Both the position numbers and the translations under genes were made by a program. Source: Chloroflexia bacterium SDU3-3 (GTDB taxonomy: Bacteria > Chloroflexota > Chloroflexia > Chloroflexales > Roseiflexaceae). From it: a stretch of DNA of 64,000 nucleotides. The stretch is taken from positions 124,001 through 188,000 of the forward strand of contig WBOU01000010.1 in assembly GCA_009268125.1 (NCBI GenBank). The letters are read 5' to 3'. Positions 22,731 through 30,496 of this stretch are shown in pieces. Each line of letters starts with the position of its first letter. The first letter of the stretch is position 1. A model generated the notes under the pieces. It searched no databases. It was not told the DNA's origin and worked only from the letters and a program-made list of their open reading frames with translations.

Positions 22731-25148
22731 ATGAGCCAAGTCTCGGATCTTCTCGATCACGAGCTTCCCGAAGAAGAATTCAGCGCAGTGGAACGTGAGC
22801 TACCGCTCGTCGTCCTTGGCGAGATGGTGATCATGCCGCACATGACCGTGCCACTTCAGGTCGGTCAGGGCAAGTCGTTCCGCGCGATGGAGCAGGCATG
22901 GGGCGAGGATCAGGAAGTACTGCTCATCTTCGTCTCGGAAGATGAAATTGAAGGCTATAAAACTGGCCAGCCCCAGCAGCTTCCGCCTGTCGGCGTGATG
23001 GCGCGGCTCGGCGAGTTCGTCAAGCTGCCCGATGGGACGGTGCGGATCATCCTAGAAGGGCAGACCCGCGCCGCCACCGGCGATATCGTGCAGAGCGAGC
23101 CGTTCTACCGCGTCAAGTGCACCCCCGTCAACGATGAAGACGTGGTCGGGATGGAGGTCGAGGCGCTGATCGACACGGTCAAGCAGCAGATCGACGAGGT
23201 GGTAGATTATATGGGCGAGGTGCCGCAAGACGCGGTGGCCTTTGTCCACCGGATCGACAAGCCCGGCCACCTGGCCGATATTGTCACCTATGCGCCCGCG
23301 TTCACCTTCACCGAGCGGCTAGAGATCCTCAACGAGCTGGATGCGGTGGAGCGCCTGCGCAAGACCTACCTGCTGCTGGCACGCCAGCTGGAGCTGCTGA
23401 AGCTGCGCCAGAAGATCCAGCAGGATACCAAAGAGGTGCTCGACCAGAGCCAGCGCGAGTACTTCCTGCGCGAGCAGATGCGTGTCATCCGCCGCGAGCT
23501 GGGCGAGGATGACGAGTCGGACGATCCGGTGGATGAGCTGCGCCGCAAGATCAGCGAGCTCAAGGCCCCTGACTATGTCAAAGACCAGGCCACCCACGAG
23601 CTGAAGCGGCTGGCCCAGCAGGGCATGAACAGCCCCGAGTCCAGCGTCATCCGCACCTACCTCGACTGGATCTTGAACCTGCCTTGGGCCGACGAAGAGC
23701 TGCCCGAGATCAGTATCAGCGAGGCCCAGCGCGTGCTGGATGAGGACCACTACGGCCTCGAGAAGGTCAAGGAGCGCATCCTCGAATACCTGGCCGTGCG
23801 CAAGCTGGCCGGCAACAAGATGCGCAGCCCGATCCTCTGCTTTGTGGGGCCGCCCGGTGTGGGTAAGACCAGCCTGGGCCGCTCGATCGCCAAATCGCTG
23901 GGGCGGCAGTTTGTGCGCACCAGCCTCGGCGGCATCCGCGACGAGGCCGAGATCCGCGGGCACCGCCGCACCTACATCGGCGCGATGCCGGGCCGGATCA
24001 TCCAGGGCATGAAGACGGCCAAATCGCGCTACCCACTCTACATCATGGACGAGATCGACAAAGTCGGACAGGATTTCCGCGGCGACCCGACATCGGCGCT
24101 GCTGGAGGTGCTGGACCCCGAGCAGAACAACGCGTTTTCGGACCACTACCTGGAGATCCCCTACGATCTCTCGCAGGTGGTGTTTATCGCCACCGCCAAC
24201 CAGCTTGAGCCGATCCCTGGGCCGCTCCGCGACCGCATGGAGGTGATCGAGATCGGCGGCTACACCGAGGACGAGAAGCTGGGCATCGCGCAGGGCTTCC
24301 TGGTGCCCAAGCAGCGCGAGTTCCACGGCCTGACCGAGGAGCAGCTGACGCTGACCGACGGGGCGATGCTCAAGCTCATCCGCGAGTACACCCGCGAGGC
24401 AGGCGTGCGCAGCCTAGAGCGCGAGGTGGCCAGCCTGTGCCGCAAAATCGCACGCAAGGTGGCCGCAGCCATCGATGCGGGCGAAGAAGTGACACCATTT
24501 GTGGTCGATGCCGACGGCATTGCCACCTACCTGGGGCCAGAGCGCTTCTCTTATGGCTTGGCCGAAGAGCAGGACGAGATCGGCGTCGCCACCGGCGTCT
24601 CGTGGTCGCCTGCAGGTGGCGATGTGCTGTCGATCGAGGTGCTGCCGGTGCGCGGCAAGGGCGGCATGCAGCTGACTGGGCAGCTCGGCGATGTGATGAA
24701 GGAGTCGGCGCAGACCGCGATGAGCTACGCGCGGTTCCGCGCGTCGGATCTGGGCGTGGACCCGAACTACTTCGACGAGCACAACATCCACATCCACGTG
24801 CCCGAGGGCGCGGTGCCAAAGGATGGCCCCTCGGCAGGCATCACGCTCACCACCGCGCTGATCAGCGCGATGACGGGCAAACCGGTGCGGCGCGACGTGG
24901 CGATGACAGGTGAGGTCACGCTGCGCGGCAAGGTGCTGCCGATCGGCGGCCTGAAGGAGAAGACGCTGGCCGCACACCGCGCCGGTATCCGCACCTTCAT
25001 CCTGCCCAAGGACAATGTCAAGGATATCGTGGATCTGCCGAAGAAAGTACGCGAAGATCTGCAGCTGATCCCGGTCTCATCTATGGATGAGGTGCTGAAG
25101 ATCGCGCTGACACAGGCTGCTCAGCCGCCAGCGCAGCCAGCTGCCTAG
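22731..25148 (+). CDS. lon: ATP-dependent protease Lon
   Basis: An 805-aa AAA+ serine protease that degrades damaged and selected regulatory proteins in the cytoplasm. The N-terminal substrate-binding domain (about 25-215) begins [20 protein letters not shown] coiled-coil linker follows, then the ATPase with Walker [10 protein letters not shown] (about 380) and Walker [11 protein letters not shown] (about 440). The protease domain has the catalytic Ser in PKDGPSAG (about 703) and the partner Lys in [13 protein letters not shown] (about 746). ATG 22731 is chosen because GAGGA lies 5 bases before it; an in-frame start 16 codons earlier is not. It ends at a hairpin. Confidence 0.97.
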   Translation: MSQVSDLLDHELPEEEFSAVERELPLVVLGEMVIMPHMTVPLQVGQGKSFRAMEQAWGEDQEVLLIFVSEDEIEGYKTGQPQQLPPVGVMARLGEFVKLPDGTVRIILEGQTRAATGDIVQSEPFYRVKCTPVNDEDVVGMEVEALIDTVKQQIDEVVDYMGEVPQDAVAFVHRIDKPGHLADIVTYAPAFTFTERLEILNELDAVERLRKTYLLLARQLELLKLRQKIQQDTKEVLDQSQREYFLREQMRVIRRELGEDDESDDPVDELRRKISELKAPDYVKDQATHELKRLAQQGMNSPESSVIRTYLDWILNLPWADEELPEISISEAQRVLDEDHYGLEKVKERILEYLAVRKLAGNKMRSPILCFVGPPGVGKTSLGRSIAKSLGRQFVRTSLGGIRDEAEIRGHRRTYIGAMPGRIIQGMKTAKSRYPLYIMDEIDKVGQDFRGDPTSALLEVLDPEQNNAFSDHYLEIPYDLSQVVFIATANQLEPIPGPLRDRMEVIEIGGYTEDEKLGIAQGFLVPKQREFHGLTEEQLTLTDGAMLKLIREYTREAGVRSLEREVASLCRKIARKVAAAIDAGEEVTPFVVDADGIATYLGPERFSYGLAEEQDEIGVATGVSWSPAGGDVLSIEVLPVRGKGGMQLTGQLGDVMKESAQTAMSYARFRASDLGVDPNYFDEHNIHIHVPEGAVPKDGPSAGITLTTALISAMTGKPVRRDVAMTGEVTLRGKVLPIGGLKEKTLAAHRAGIRTFILPKDNVKDIVDLPKKVREDLQLIPVSSMDEVLKIALTQAAQPPAQPAA

Positions 25149-25161
25149 GTGTAAGCAGCAA

Positions 25162-25208
25162 AGCCCCCTGAGCTACAGCGCGAGAAAGCGCCTACAGCTC
25201 AGGGGGCT
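25162..25208 (+). terminator. Terminator of lon
   Basis: A perfect 13-bp outer stem (25162-25174 with 25196-25208) with a small inner GC stem, followed by TTC. Confidence 0.75.
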
Positions 25209-25248
25209 TCGTATATACCCTCGGTTTGGCACCGTGCCGCAGGTGCGC

Positions 25249-25254
25249 TATCAT
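25249..25254 (+). promoter_or_regulatory. -10 element placing the transcript start at the lipoprotein ATG
   Basis: TATCAT at 25249-25254, with TTTGGC 18 bases upstream, puts the predicted start about 7 bases on, at the ATG itself (25261). The mRNA may be leaderless; no Shine-Dalgarno sequence is present. Confidence 0.35.
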
Positions 25255-25260
25255 AACCCC

Positions 25261-25881
25261 ATGAAAATTATATCTACCACCCTCATCGTGCTGTGCTGCA
25301 CGATTCTCGCGGGCTGCTCCAGCACAACGCGATCAACCCCTACCGTGGCGCCCACCACGGTGCCAACCATCGCCGAGGCACTACTGGCCCCGGAAAAAGG
25401 ACCGCTGGCCACCGCAACCCCCAGGCTGCAGGTCGTGCCGAGCCAGCCCACCGCCATCCCAGGCAGCACGCCGAGCCCAGCCACCAGCGCCTTCGTGTAT
25501 CTCTGGCCAGCATACCTGCCAGATGGCATGTATGTCTCGCCAAGCGAGTCGCGGGTGCCGCATGCGAACGAGATGGGAAGCACATCTACTGGCTTCTATA
25601 TCGTTACGTTCAATAGCGACACGCGCAAGATCATCGTGGGAGGCGGGGCAACAGATAGCCTGGTACTAAACGGCGAGAGCCGCTCGGTGGAGTATGATGG
25701 CGAGATGGCCACATTGACCACAGATGGAGAGCAGCGGGAATTTGTATTTATCAAAAATAAGGTCAAGTACTTTATCTACAGCCGTAATATCAGCGAGCAG
25801 GAGCTGATCCTCGTGGCAGAATCGATGGTTCCCAACGAGCTAACTGCAATTCAAAACATCGTCGCAGGGAAGGAGCAATAG
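25261..25881 (+). CDS. Lipoprotein of unknown function
   Basis: A 206-aa exported lipoprotein. The signal peptide MKIISTTLIVLCCTILAGC has a lipobox (LAGC, Cys19). A Thr/Pro-rich spacer (about 22-80) leads into a folded C-terminal part (about 85-206) containing YLPDGMYVSPSES, a beta-rich core and ISEQELILVAESM at the end. That ending resembles DUF4367-type domains found near anti-sigma factors, but the match is weak. ATG 25261 is chosen for the signal peptide; upstream in-frame codons overlap the -10 element. No partner gene is evident. Confidence 0.75.
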   Translation: MKIISTTLIVLCCTILAGCSSTTRSTPTVAPTTVPTIAEALLAPEKGPLATATPRLQVVPSQPTAIPGSTPSPATSAFVYLWPAYLPDGMYVSPSESRVPHANEMGSTSTGFYIVTFNSDTRKIIVGGGATDSLVLNGESRSVEYDGEMATLTTDGEQREFVFIKNKVKYFIYSRNISEQELILVAESMVPNELTAIQNIVAGKEQ

Positions 25882-25887
25882 CACGCG

Positions 25888-25977
25888 CTAGCCGCAGCGG
25901 GGGCAGTCGTCGCCCGAATGCGGGCCGTGCTCTGGGCAGTCGTCGTTCGCGCAGATAATGGGGCTTTGCTTGTGCAT
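25888..25977 (-). CDS. Cys/His-rich microprotein, copy 2 (29 aa)
   Basis: A 29-aa open frame with a strong AAGGAG (25986-25991) 8 bases before its ATG. The C-terminus reads DCPEHGPHSGDDCPRCG, nearly identical to its upstream neighbour at 26026-26118. The Cys-x2-His-x2-His and Cys-x2-Cys spacing, plus an extra Cys9, could bind one zinc ion. The N-termini of the two copies differ, so selection seems to act on the Cys/His part. I know of no named family. The two look like a tandem duplication of roughly 140 bp, including the ribosome binding site. Confidence 0.7.
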   Translation of the reverse strand: MHKQSPIICANDDCPEHGPHSGDDCPRCG

Positions 25978-26025
25978 TGTGGTAGCTCCTTGGTGTAGTG
26001 TTGCCAAGCCATATCGTGGTGTGCG

Positions 26026-26118
26026 CTAGCCGCAACGGGGGCAGTCGCCGCCCGAGTGCGGGCCGTGCTCCGGGCAGTCGCCACCGTTGCCGTGTGCATA
26101 GATGGTCACGTTTTTCAT
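26026..26118 (-). CDS. Cys/His-rich microprotein, copy 1 (30 aa)
   Basis: A 30-aa open frame with AAGGAG (26128-26133) 9 bases before the ATG. It begins MKNVTIYAHGNGG and ends DCPEHGPHSGGDCPRCG, giving ligands C15, H18, H21, C26 and C29. Its paralogue follows 48 bases downstream on the same strand. No known domain is long enough to cover it; a minimal zinc knuckle or metal-buffering peptide is a guess. Coding status rests on the duplicated ribosome binding site and the conservation of the protein between copies. Confidence 0.7.
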   Translation of the reverse strand: MKNVTIYAHGNGGDCPEHGPHSGGDCPRCG

Positions 26119-26298
26119 AGTGCTGCGCTCCTTGCTGTGTAGGCGTTGCCGTGCGGTTTCAATGAGCACAGCTTAGCAGCATGCCCCTTCGGCGCGGCAT
26201 CGGAGCAACTACGGCAAAACTTCGGCCCTCATTTCTGGCTTGCGAGCGGCATATCCGAGAGCAGCAGATAGGCACAGCGGGTCTGCGCATCTTCATAC

Positions 26299-26342
26299 AA
26301 AAGCGCGGCGAGAAGATCGATGGATCTTCTCGCCGCGCTTTT
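26299..26342. terminator. Bidirectional terminator
   Basis: A perfect 20-bp stem (26299-26318 with 26323-26342), 4-base loop, with A-run and T-run flanks built into the stem. It ends the bactofilin-like operon on the minus strand. The rest of 26134-26372 shows no gene. Confidence 0.9.
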
Positions 26343-26372
26343 GCTGTATACACCTGAAAGAGACGCTGAGGA

Positions 26373-27332
26373 TCACTCGCCCAGGCGTACCGGAGCCGGA
26401 ACAATCAGCCCCGCGCGGCTCAGGATGACCGCGCCCAGGCCAGGGGAGGCGATCGCATAGAACAGCAGCAGCCCACCCAGCGGGTTCAGCGCGCAGACCA
26501 CGGCGACCAGCACGGCCACCCCCGCGAGGGCAGCAATAGCGCCACGGTGTGGCACTGGCGCTGGCCGGAGCGCATCGCCCAGCGCCAGCGATAGCGAGCG
26601 CGCCATGGCGGCAAGGCCATACACATACGGTGCATTAATACCCACCAGCAGCACCAGCAGCAGCGGCAGGCCGACCACCGACGCGGCCAACAGCCCGACC
26701 AGCGGGAGCGAGATAGCGGCAACCGCCACCGTGCTCAGCGCGCCCACCACAATCGCGCGCTGCGGCACGGCCTGAAGCATCAGGGCTGTGGCAAAGGTGC
26801 GATTCGGCCAGATAGCGCTGCCCGCCAGCACAAAGGCCAGCACAAACAAGCCTGCCATCAGACCGAGGATGACCCGGCCCGCCAGCGCCGATGAGGATGC
26901 GGGTGTACCGCCGGAGGGGACGATCACGCCCATCATGCTTGAGAGCGCCACATTCTCATTGGCGTTGCCGATGGTGGCGCGGGCCACCTGGGCCTGCGCG
27001 GCGCGATCGATGCCGCCGCCGATCGACATCACGCTGCCGTCAATGCTGGCGGTTGCCGCGATGTACACATGGCCCGTATAGCTCACCACATCGCCCGATA
27101 CATGGCCGTTCACCATGATATCTCCACTCCAACTGGTGACATCACCCTCGACATCGCCATCCACCACGATCGGCTGTGCGATCGTGGCCACATCGCCCAC
27201 GGCGTGCTCGCCGGGCGGCACGCGGTAGGTATCGCCGCCCCCGGCCAGCGCCGACGCGGGAAGGATAACAAACACCAGCGCCAGCAATATCCACGCGTAC
27301 CAGCGGGTACAGATCGTTTGAAAAATACCCAT
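26373..27332 (-). CDS. Bactofilin-like repeat membrane protein of the ECF operon
   Basis: A 319-aa exported membrane protein. Residues 1-30 form a signal/anchor helix. Residues 45-125 are a right-handed beta-helix-like series (VDGDVEGDVTSWSGDIMVNGHVSGDVVSYTG), the pattern of bactofilin/polymer-forming domains. Four or more membrane helices follow (about 155-310). Its start shares one base with the stop of the anti-sigma-like gene (TAATG). It is the third gene of the sigma/anti-sigma operon and may be the envelope effector or a sensor component. Function not established. Confidence 0.8.
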   Translation of the reverse strand: MGIFQTICTRWYAWILLALVFVILPASALAGGGDTYRVPPGEHAVGDVATIAQPIVVDGDVEGDVTSWSGDIMVNGHVSGDVVSYTGHVYIAATASIDGSVMSIGGGIDRAAQAQVARATIGNANENVALSSMMGVIVPSGGTPASSSALAGRVILGLMAGLFVLAFVLAGSAIWPNRTFATALMLQAVPQRAIVVGALSTVAVAAISLPLVGLLAASVVGLPLLLVLLVGINAPYVYGLAAMARSLSLALGDALRPAPVPHRGAIAALAGVAVLVAVVCALNPLGGLLLFYAIASPGLGAVILSRAGLIVPAPVRLGE

Positions 27333-27820
27333 TACAGCACCTCCGGATCATAGCGCGACTGTAGGCGATGGACGATCTGCCAGACTGCGAGGAGGCTGGC
27401 AATAGTCACGAGCAGCGCGCCTACGAGAAACGATACCTGTGTCGCCCGGATCGTATTCCAGAGCGGCTTCGCCGCCAGCTGGATACTGAGCAGCACAGCG
27501 CTTGGCCCAGTGCGGCCATCGCCAAAGGCGAAGGCTAGCTGCGGGCCATTGCCCACCACGCCCCAGATATTAAACGCCGCCACGGCAAGGAGCAGCGTGC
27601 CCAGCATGCCGAGCACGATAGTGCGCCGCCGCCGCTGCGCTGCGCTGCGCTGTGCCGCAGCGGCGGGTGGTACGGGCGGAAGCTTGCCCAGCGTGCGCGA
27701 AACAAGATCAGAAGTGAGTTGATCGGCATCAGCGAGATCAGCGGCAGGATCAAGGAGCCCTTTCAGCGCCGGATCGGTTAGGGTGTCATCGACATCTAGG
27801 AGGTTATCTCGGTATCCCAT
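27332..27820 (-). CDS. Probable membrane anti-sigma factor
   Basis: A 162-aa protein with a soluble N-terminus of about 65 residues and two membrane helices (about 67-88 and 129-150). It sits directly behind an ECF sigma gene and overlaps it by 25 bases. The N-terminal part lacks the His-x3-Cys-x2-Cys zinc motif of ZAS anti-sigma factors. Assignment rests on operon position, size and topology, the usual layout of sigma/anti-sigma pairs; no domain signature is visible. The Arg-rich run AQRRRRTIVLG sits just before the first helix, consistent with an N-terminus inside the cell. Confidence 0.65.
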   Translation of the reverse strand: MGYRDNLLDVDDTLTDPALKGLLDPAADLADADQLTSDLVSRTLGKLPPVPPAAAAQRSAAQRRRRTIVLGMLGTLLLAVAAFNIWGVVGNGPQLAFAFGDGRTGPSAVLLSIQLAAKPLWNTIRATQVSFLVGALLVTIASLLAVWQIVHRLQSRYDPEVL

Positions 27821-28374
27821 AAACTTGATCTCTCAGAGCCGAGAAATTCGGCGAGCATATTCCGGGCGCGGTGAAGCCGGGTCTTGATCGTGCTTTCGGG
27901 CAGGCCGGTGATCTGGCCGATCTCGTCGTACGAAAGCTCATTCATATAGCGAAGCACCGCAACAAGGCGGTAGGTATCGGGCAGGCGCTGCAGCGCGCCC
28001 CGCACCAGCGCGCGCTGCTCGGTTTCAAGCGCGGTGCGCTCTGGGCCAGCGCGCTCGCTGGGCAGCCAGTAGGCTACGTCGTCGAGCGTCATCCAGTTGT
28101 AGTGCCTGCGGCGCAGCCGATCGATACAGTAGTTCGACGCGATTGACAGCAGCCATGTGGAAAGTTTCCTCGATCGGTCAAACGCACTAAGGTGCGAGTA
28201 TGCCCGCAGGAAGATCTCCTGCGTGGCGTCCTCAGCATCTTGGGGGTTGCCGAGCATCCGGTAGGAAAGCCCGTAGACAGCCCCTGTGTAGCGCTGCATC
28301 AACATGCCGAACGCCTGCTTCTGGCCCCCGAGGGCTTGTTGTATCCATTCAAGCTCTTCGGCTTGTGGATCCAT
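27796..28374 (-). CDS. ECF sigma factor with autoregulatory promoter
   Basis: A 192-aa group 4 sigma factor. Region 2 (about 22-95) has FGMLMQRYTGAVYGLSYRML, DAEDATQEIFLRAYSHL and the -10 contact segment STWLLSIASNYCIDRLRRR. Region 4 (about 125-180) has LPDTYRLVAVLRYMNELSYDEIGQITGLPESTIKTRLHRAR. It heads an operon with the anti-sigma-like and bactofilin-like genes. A TGAAAC-N16-CGTA promoter 27 bases upstream of the ATG matches the SigW/ECF consensus, which strongly suggests the factor drives its own operon. Confidence 0.93.
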   Translation of the reverse strand: MDPQAEELEWIQQALGGQKQAFGMLMQRYTGAVYGLSYRMLGNPQDAEDATQEIFLRAYSHLSAFDRSRKLSTWLLSIASNYCIDRLRRRHYNWMTLDDVAYWLPSERAGPERTALETEQRALVRGALQRLPDTYRLVAVLRYMNELSYDEIGQITGLPESTIKTRLHRARNMLAEFLGSERSSLWDTEITS

Positions 28375-28400
28375 GCTCCACCTTTTGTTCTACTGGGATG

Positions 28401-28426
28401 TACGCTGCGGACTGAAAAAGGTTTCA
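28401..28426 (-). promoter_or_regulatory. ECF-type promoter TGAAAC-N16-CGTA
   Basis: On the minus strand TGAAAC (28421-28426) followed by a T-rich spacer of 16 bases and CGTA (28401-28404). This equals the Bacillus SigW-type promoter pattern. It lies directly upstream of the ECF sigma gene, so autoregulation is likely. Confidence 0.75.
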
Positions 28427-28622
28427 GATTCGTTAGCGCCACCAAATGACAAATCTATGATACCGCAAAAAGCAAAAATCTCCGATACCTTTTAAACCAT
28501 ATATACCGCAAGAACTCATCAGTATATCATTAAATGTTAGGCTTTTGCCTATCTGTCATTTGATTTTACACCTACAGTCTGGTCTACACTGAGCCTATTT
28601 TTCACAATATAGACACAAACAA

Positions 28623-28651
28623 TTGCAATAGACCTCTTTTTGGCTTATACT
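28623..28651 (+). promoter_or_regulatory. Housekeeping promoter of the structured leader
   Basis: TTGCAA (28623-28628) and TATACT (28646-28651) with a 17-base spacer. Transcription would start near 28658, giving a leader of about 160 bases before the UPF0158-like gene. Confidence 0.65.
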
Positions 28652-28657
28652 GTGAGG

Positions 28658-28818
28658 AAGGTATCACAAGATTGGTAAGAACTACAGCTTGCAGAACTAT
28701 AGGGCATCGTGTACCATGCGCGCGGTGGACCGGGGAACCTAAAGCTCCGGTAACGGCGTATCAACCAGGACGTCGAACCGCGCCGTTTATGCGGGTGATA
28801 ACCCGAGGAGATGTTTCA
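28658..28818 (+). promoter_or_regulatory. Structured 5' leader, candidate regulatory RNA
   Basis: Three hairpins lie back to back: P1 28729-28735 with 28745-28751 (7 bp, one G-U), P2 28752-28758 with 28781-28787 (7 bp), and P3 28792-28796 with 28801-28805 (5 bp, GATA loop). P3 abuts the ribosome binding site GAGGAG (28805-28810). P1 and P2 touch without a gap and could stack. I do not recognise a known riboswitch class. Confidence 0.45.
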
Positions 28819-29070
28819 GTGGCAGTAGCGTTCGATCGCGGCGCGATCCGCGCCGCCCTCGCAATGGCTGATCCCGCAATAAGTTCGTATCTCGATCTTG
28901 CAACTGGTACCGTAGTGACCATCAACGAGTCGGACTCCAGCGCTGCGATGGAAGAAATACGCAACAAGGTTATGGATGGGTATGGTGATCAGTATCGCTA
29001 TATCCCCGGGGGCAATGCTGGTGCGGATGATGCCGCAGTAGCTCAGTGGCTGGAAACAGAGGGCCTGTAG
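28819..29070 (+). CDS. Short UPF0158-like protein
   Basis: An 83-aa protein. SSYLDLATGTVVTINES followed by an acidic helix and YRYIPG resembles the core of UPF0158 proteins, which are usually longer and of unknown function. GTG 28819 is chosen because GAGGAG lies 8 bases upstream; the longer open frame starting at 28672 would translate the structured leader. It ends at a strong terminator, so it is a single-gene unit. The family match is by pattern only. Confidence 0.65.
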   Translation: MAVAFDRGAIRAALAMADPAISSYLDLATGTVVTINESDSSAAMEEIRNKVMDGYGDQYRYIPGGNAGADDAAVAQWLETEGL

Positions 29071-29089
29071 TCTTACTACACAAACAGGC

Positions 29090-29140
29090 GCGCACGGTAC
29101 GCGTGGGCGATGCCCACGCATAGCCGTGCGCGGCTTTTTT
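29090..29140 (+). terminator. Intrinsic terminator after the UPF0158-like gene
   Basis: An 8-bp outer stem (29090-29097 with 29124-29131) and a second inner stem, followed by GGC and a seven-T run. Confidence 0.9.
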
Positions 29141-29148
29141 TATGTTGC

Positions 29149-30324
29149 CTACTTGTCGCCCAGCGCAGTGACGCCCGGCAGGGCCTTGCCCTCCAGCAGC
29201 TCTAGCGATGCGCCGCCGCCAGTGGAGATGTGGCCGATCTTGTCGGCAAGGTTCATCTGCTCTACCGCCGCCACCGAGTCGCCGCCGCCGATCACCGTGC
29301 GGCCCTGGCTCTCGCCCATGGCCTTAGCGACGCCACGGGTGCCCTCGGCAAAACGATCATCCTCGAAGTAGCCCATCGGGCCGTTCCAGAACACCGTCTT
29401 CGCGCCGCGCACCTTCTCGCCAAACAGCTTGACCGACTCGGGGCCGATATCCAGCGCGCGCCAGCCGTCGGGGATGGCATCCGGTGCCACCACCTTGATC
29501 TCTGCGCCCTGCTCCATCTTGTCGGCCACCACCAGATCGACCGGCAGCAGCAGCTTCGAGGCGTACTCGCCCGCCACAATGCCCTTGGCCGTCTCCACAG
29601 CGTCGCGCTCCACCAGCGAAGCGCCCAGGTTCTTGCCCTGCGCCAGGAAGAAGGTGTTGGCCATACCGCCGCCGATCAGCAGGTAGTCAACCACCTTGAT
29701 CAGGTTGTTGATCACCTCGACCTTGTCGCTGATCTTCGCGCCGCCCATGATCGCCACATAGGGGCGGGCGGGGTTGCCAAGCAGGCTACCAAGCTCCTCG
29801 ATCTCTTTCTCCAGCAGCAGGCCGCTCACGGCGGGCAGGTAGTGGGCCACACCCTCGGTCGAGGCGTGGGCGCGGTGTGCAGCGCCGAAGGCGTCGTTCA
29901 CATACACATCGCCCAGCTTGGCCAGCTCCTGCGACATCTCGGGGTCGTTGGCCTCTTCGCGGGCGTCGAAGCGGGTGTTCTCCAGCAGCAGCACATCGCC
30001 GGCCTTCAGCGCGGCGGCGGCGGCCTCGGCCTCGGCACCGGTGGTGGTCTTCAGCGCCGTCACCGGGCGGCCAAGCAGCTCGGCCAGGCGCGCGCCCGCC
30101 GGGGCGAGCCGCATGGTCTCCACGACCTTCTTCTTGGGGCGGCCAAAGTGCGACATCAGAACAACGGCGGCACCATTCTCCAGCAGGTACTGGATGGTGG
30201 GGATAGCTGCGCGGATGCGGGTATCATCGGTGATCTTGCCATCTTCCATGGGGACGTTAAAATCAACGCGCACCAGAGCACGTTTGCCGCCCCACGAGAT
30301 GTCGCGCACGGTCTTCTTCGCCAT
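29149..30324 (-). CDS. pgk: Phosphoglycerate kinase
   Basis: A 391-aa glycolytic enzyme that transfers phosphate from 1,3-bisphosphoglycerate to ADP. The N-terminal substrate domain has RVDFNVP (about 16), SHFGRP (about 58) and LLENTRF (about 112). The hinge and C-terminal nucleotide domain hold the [17 protein letters not shown] segment, [11 protein letters not shown] and [14 protein letters not shown] 30324 is chosen because AAGGAG lies 9 bases upstream; the start six codons earlier overlaps that site. It is transcribed alone from an extended -10 at 30363-30371. The terminator at 29090-29140 points the other way. Confidence 0.97.
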   Translation of the reverse strand: MAKKTVRDISWGGKRALVRVDFNVPMEDGKITDDTRIRAAIPTIQYLLENGAAVVLMSHFGRPKKKVVETMRLAPAGARLAELLGRPVTALKTTTGAEAEAAAAALKAGDVLLLENTRFDAREEANDPEMSQELAKLGDVYVNDAFGAAHRAHASTEGVAHYLPAVSGLLLEKEIEELGSLLGNPARPYVAIMGGAKISDKVEVINNLIKVVDYLLIGGGMANTFFLAQGKNLGASLVERDAVETAKGIVAGEYASKLLLPVDLVVADKMEQGAEIKVVAPDAIPDGWRALDIGPESVKLFGEKVRGAKTVFWNGPMGYFEDDRFAEGTRGVAKAMGESQGRTVIGGGDSVAAVEQMNLADKIGHISTGGGASLELLEGKALPGVTALGDK

Positions 30325-30362
30325 ATGAAATGTCTCCTTCAAAGTACATTTTGGGCGCTCCT

Positions 30363-30371
30363 ATTGTAGCA
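30363..30371 (-). promoter_or_regulatory. Extended -10 element (TGCTACAAT) for pgk
   Basis: Minus-strand TGCTACAAT ends 38 bases upstream of the pgk ATG and is identical to the element before trpC. Confidence 0.6.
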
Positions 30372-30440
30372 CAGGGTCTGCGGGTGGCCGTTTAGAATGG
30401 GGGCGAGTTGGTTATGATCTTGCAAGCGCATCCAAACACG

Positions 30441-30479
30441 CCAGAAGCGCCAGCTGCATTGTGCAGCTGGCGCTTCTGG
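30441..30479 (-). terminator. Terminator of the rpsF-to-PH-domain operon
   Basis: A perfect 18-bp stem (30441-30458 with 30462-30479), 3-base loop, 17 bases past the stop of the PH-domain gene. No T-run. Confidence 0.75.
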
Positions 30480-30496
30480 AAGCGGCGGGGTTTCTG

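Noticed and set aside
28729-28751. c-di-AMP (ydaO) riboswitch or T-box match
   Set aside because: GGGGAACC and GAACCGCG look suggestive, but the other conserved ydaO segments and the T-box specifier/antiterminator layout are missing.
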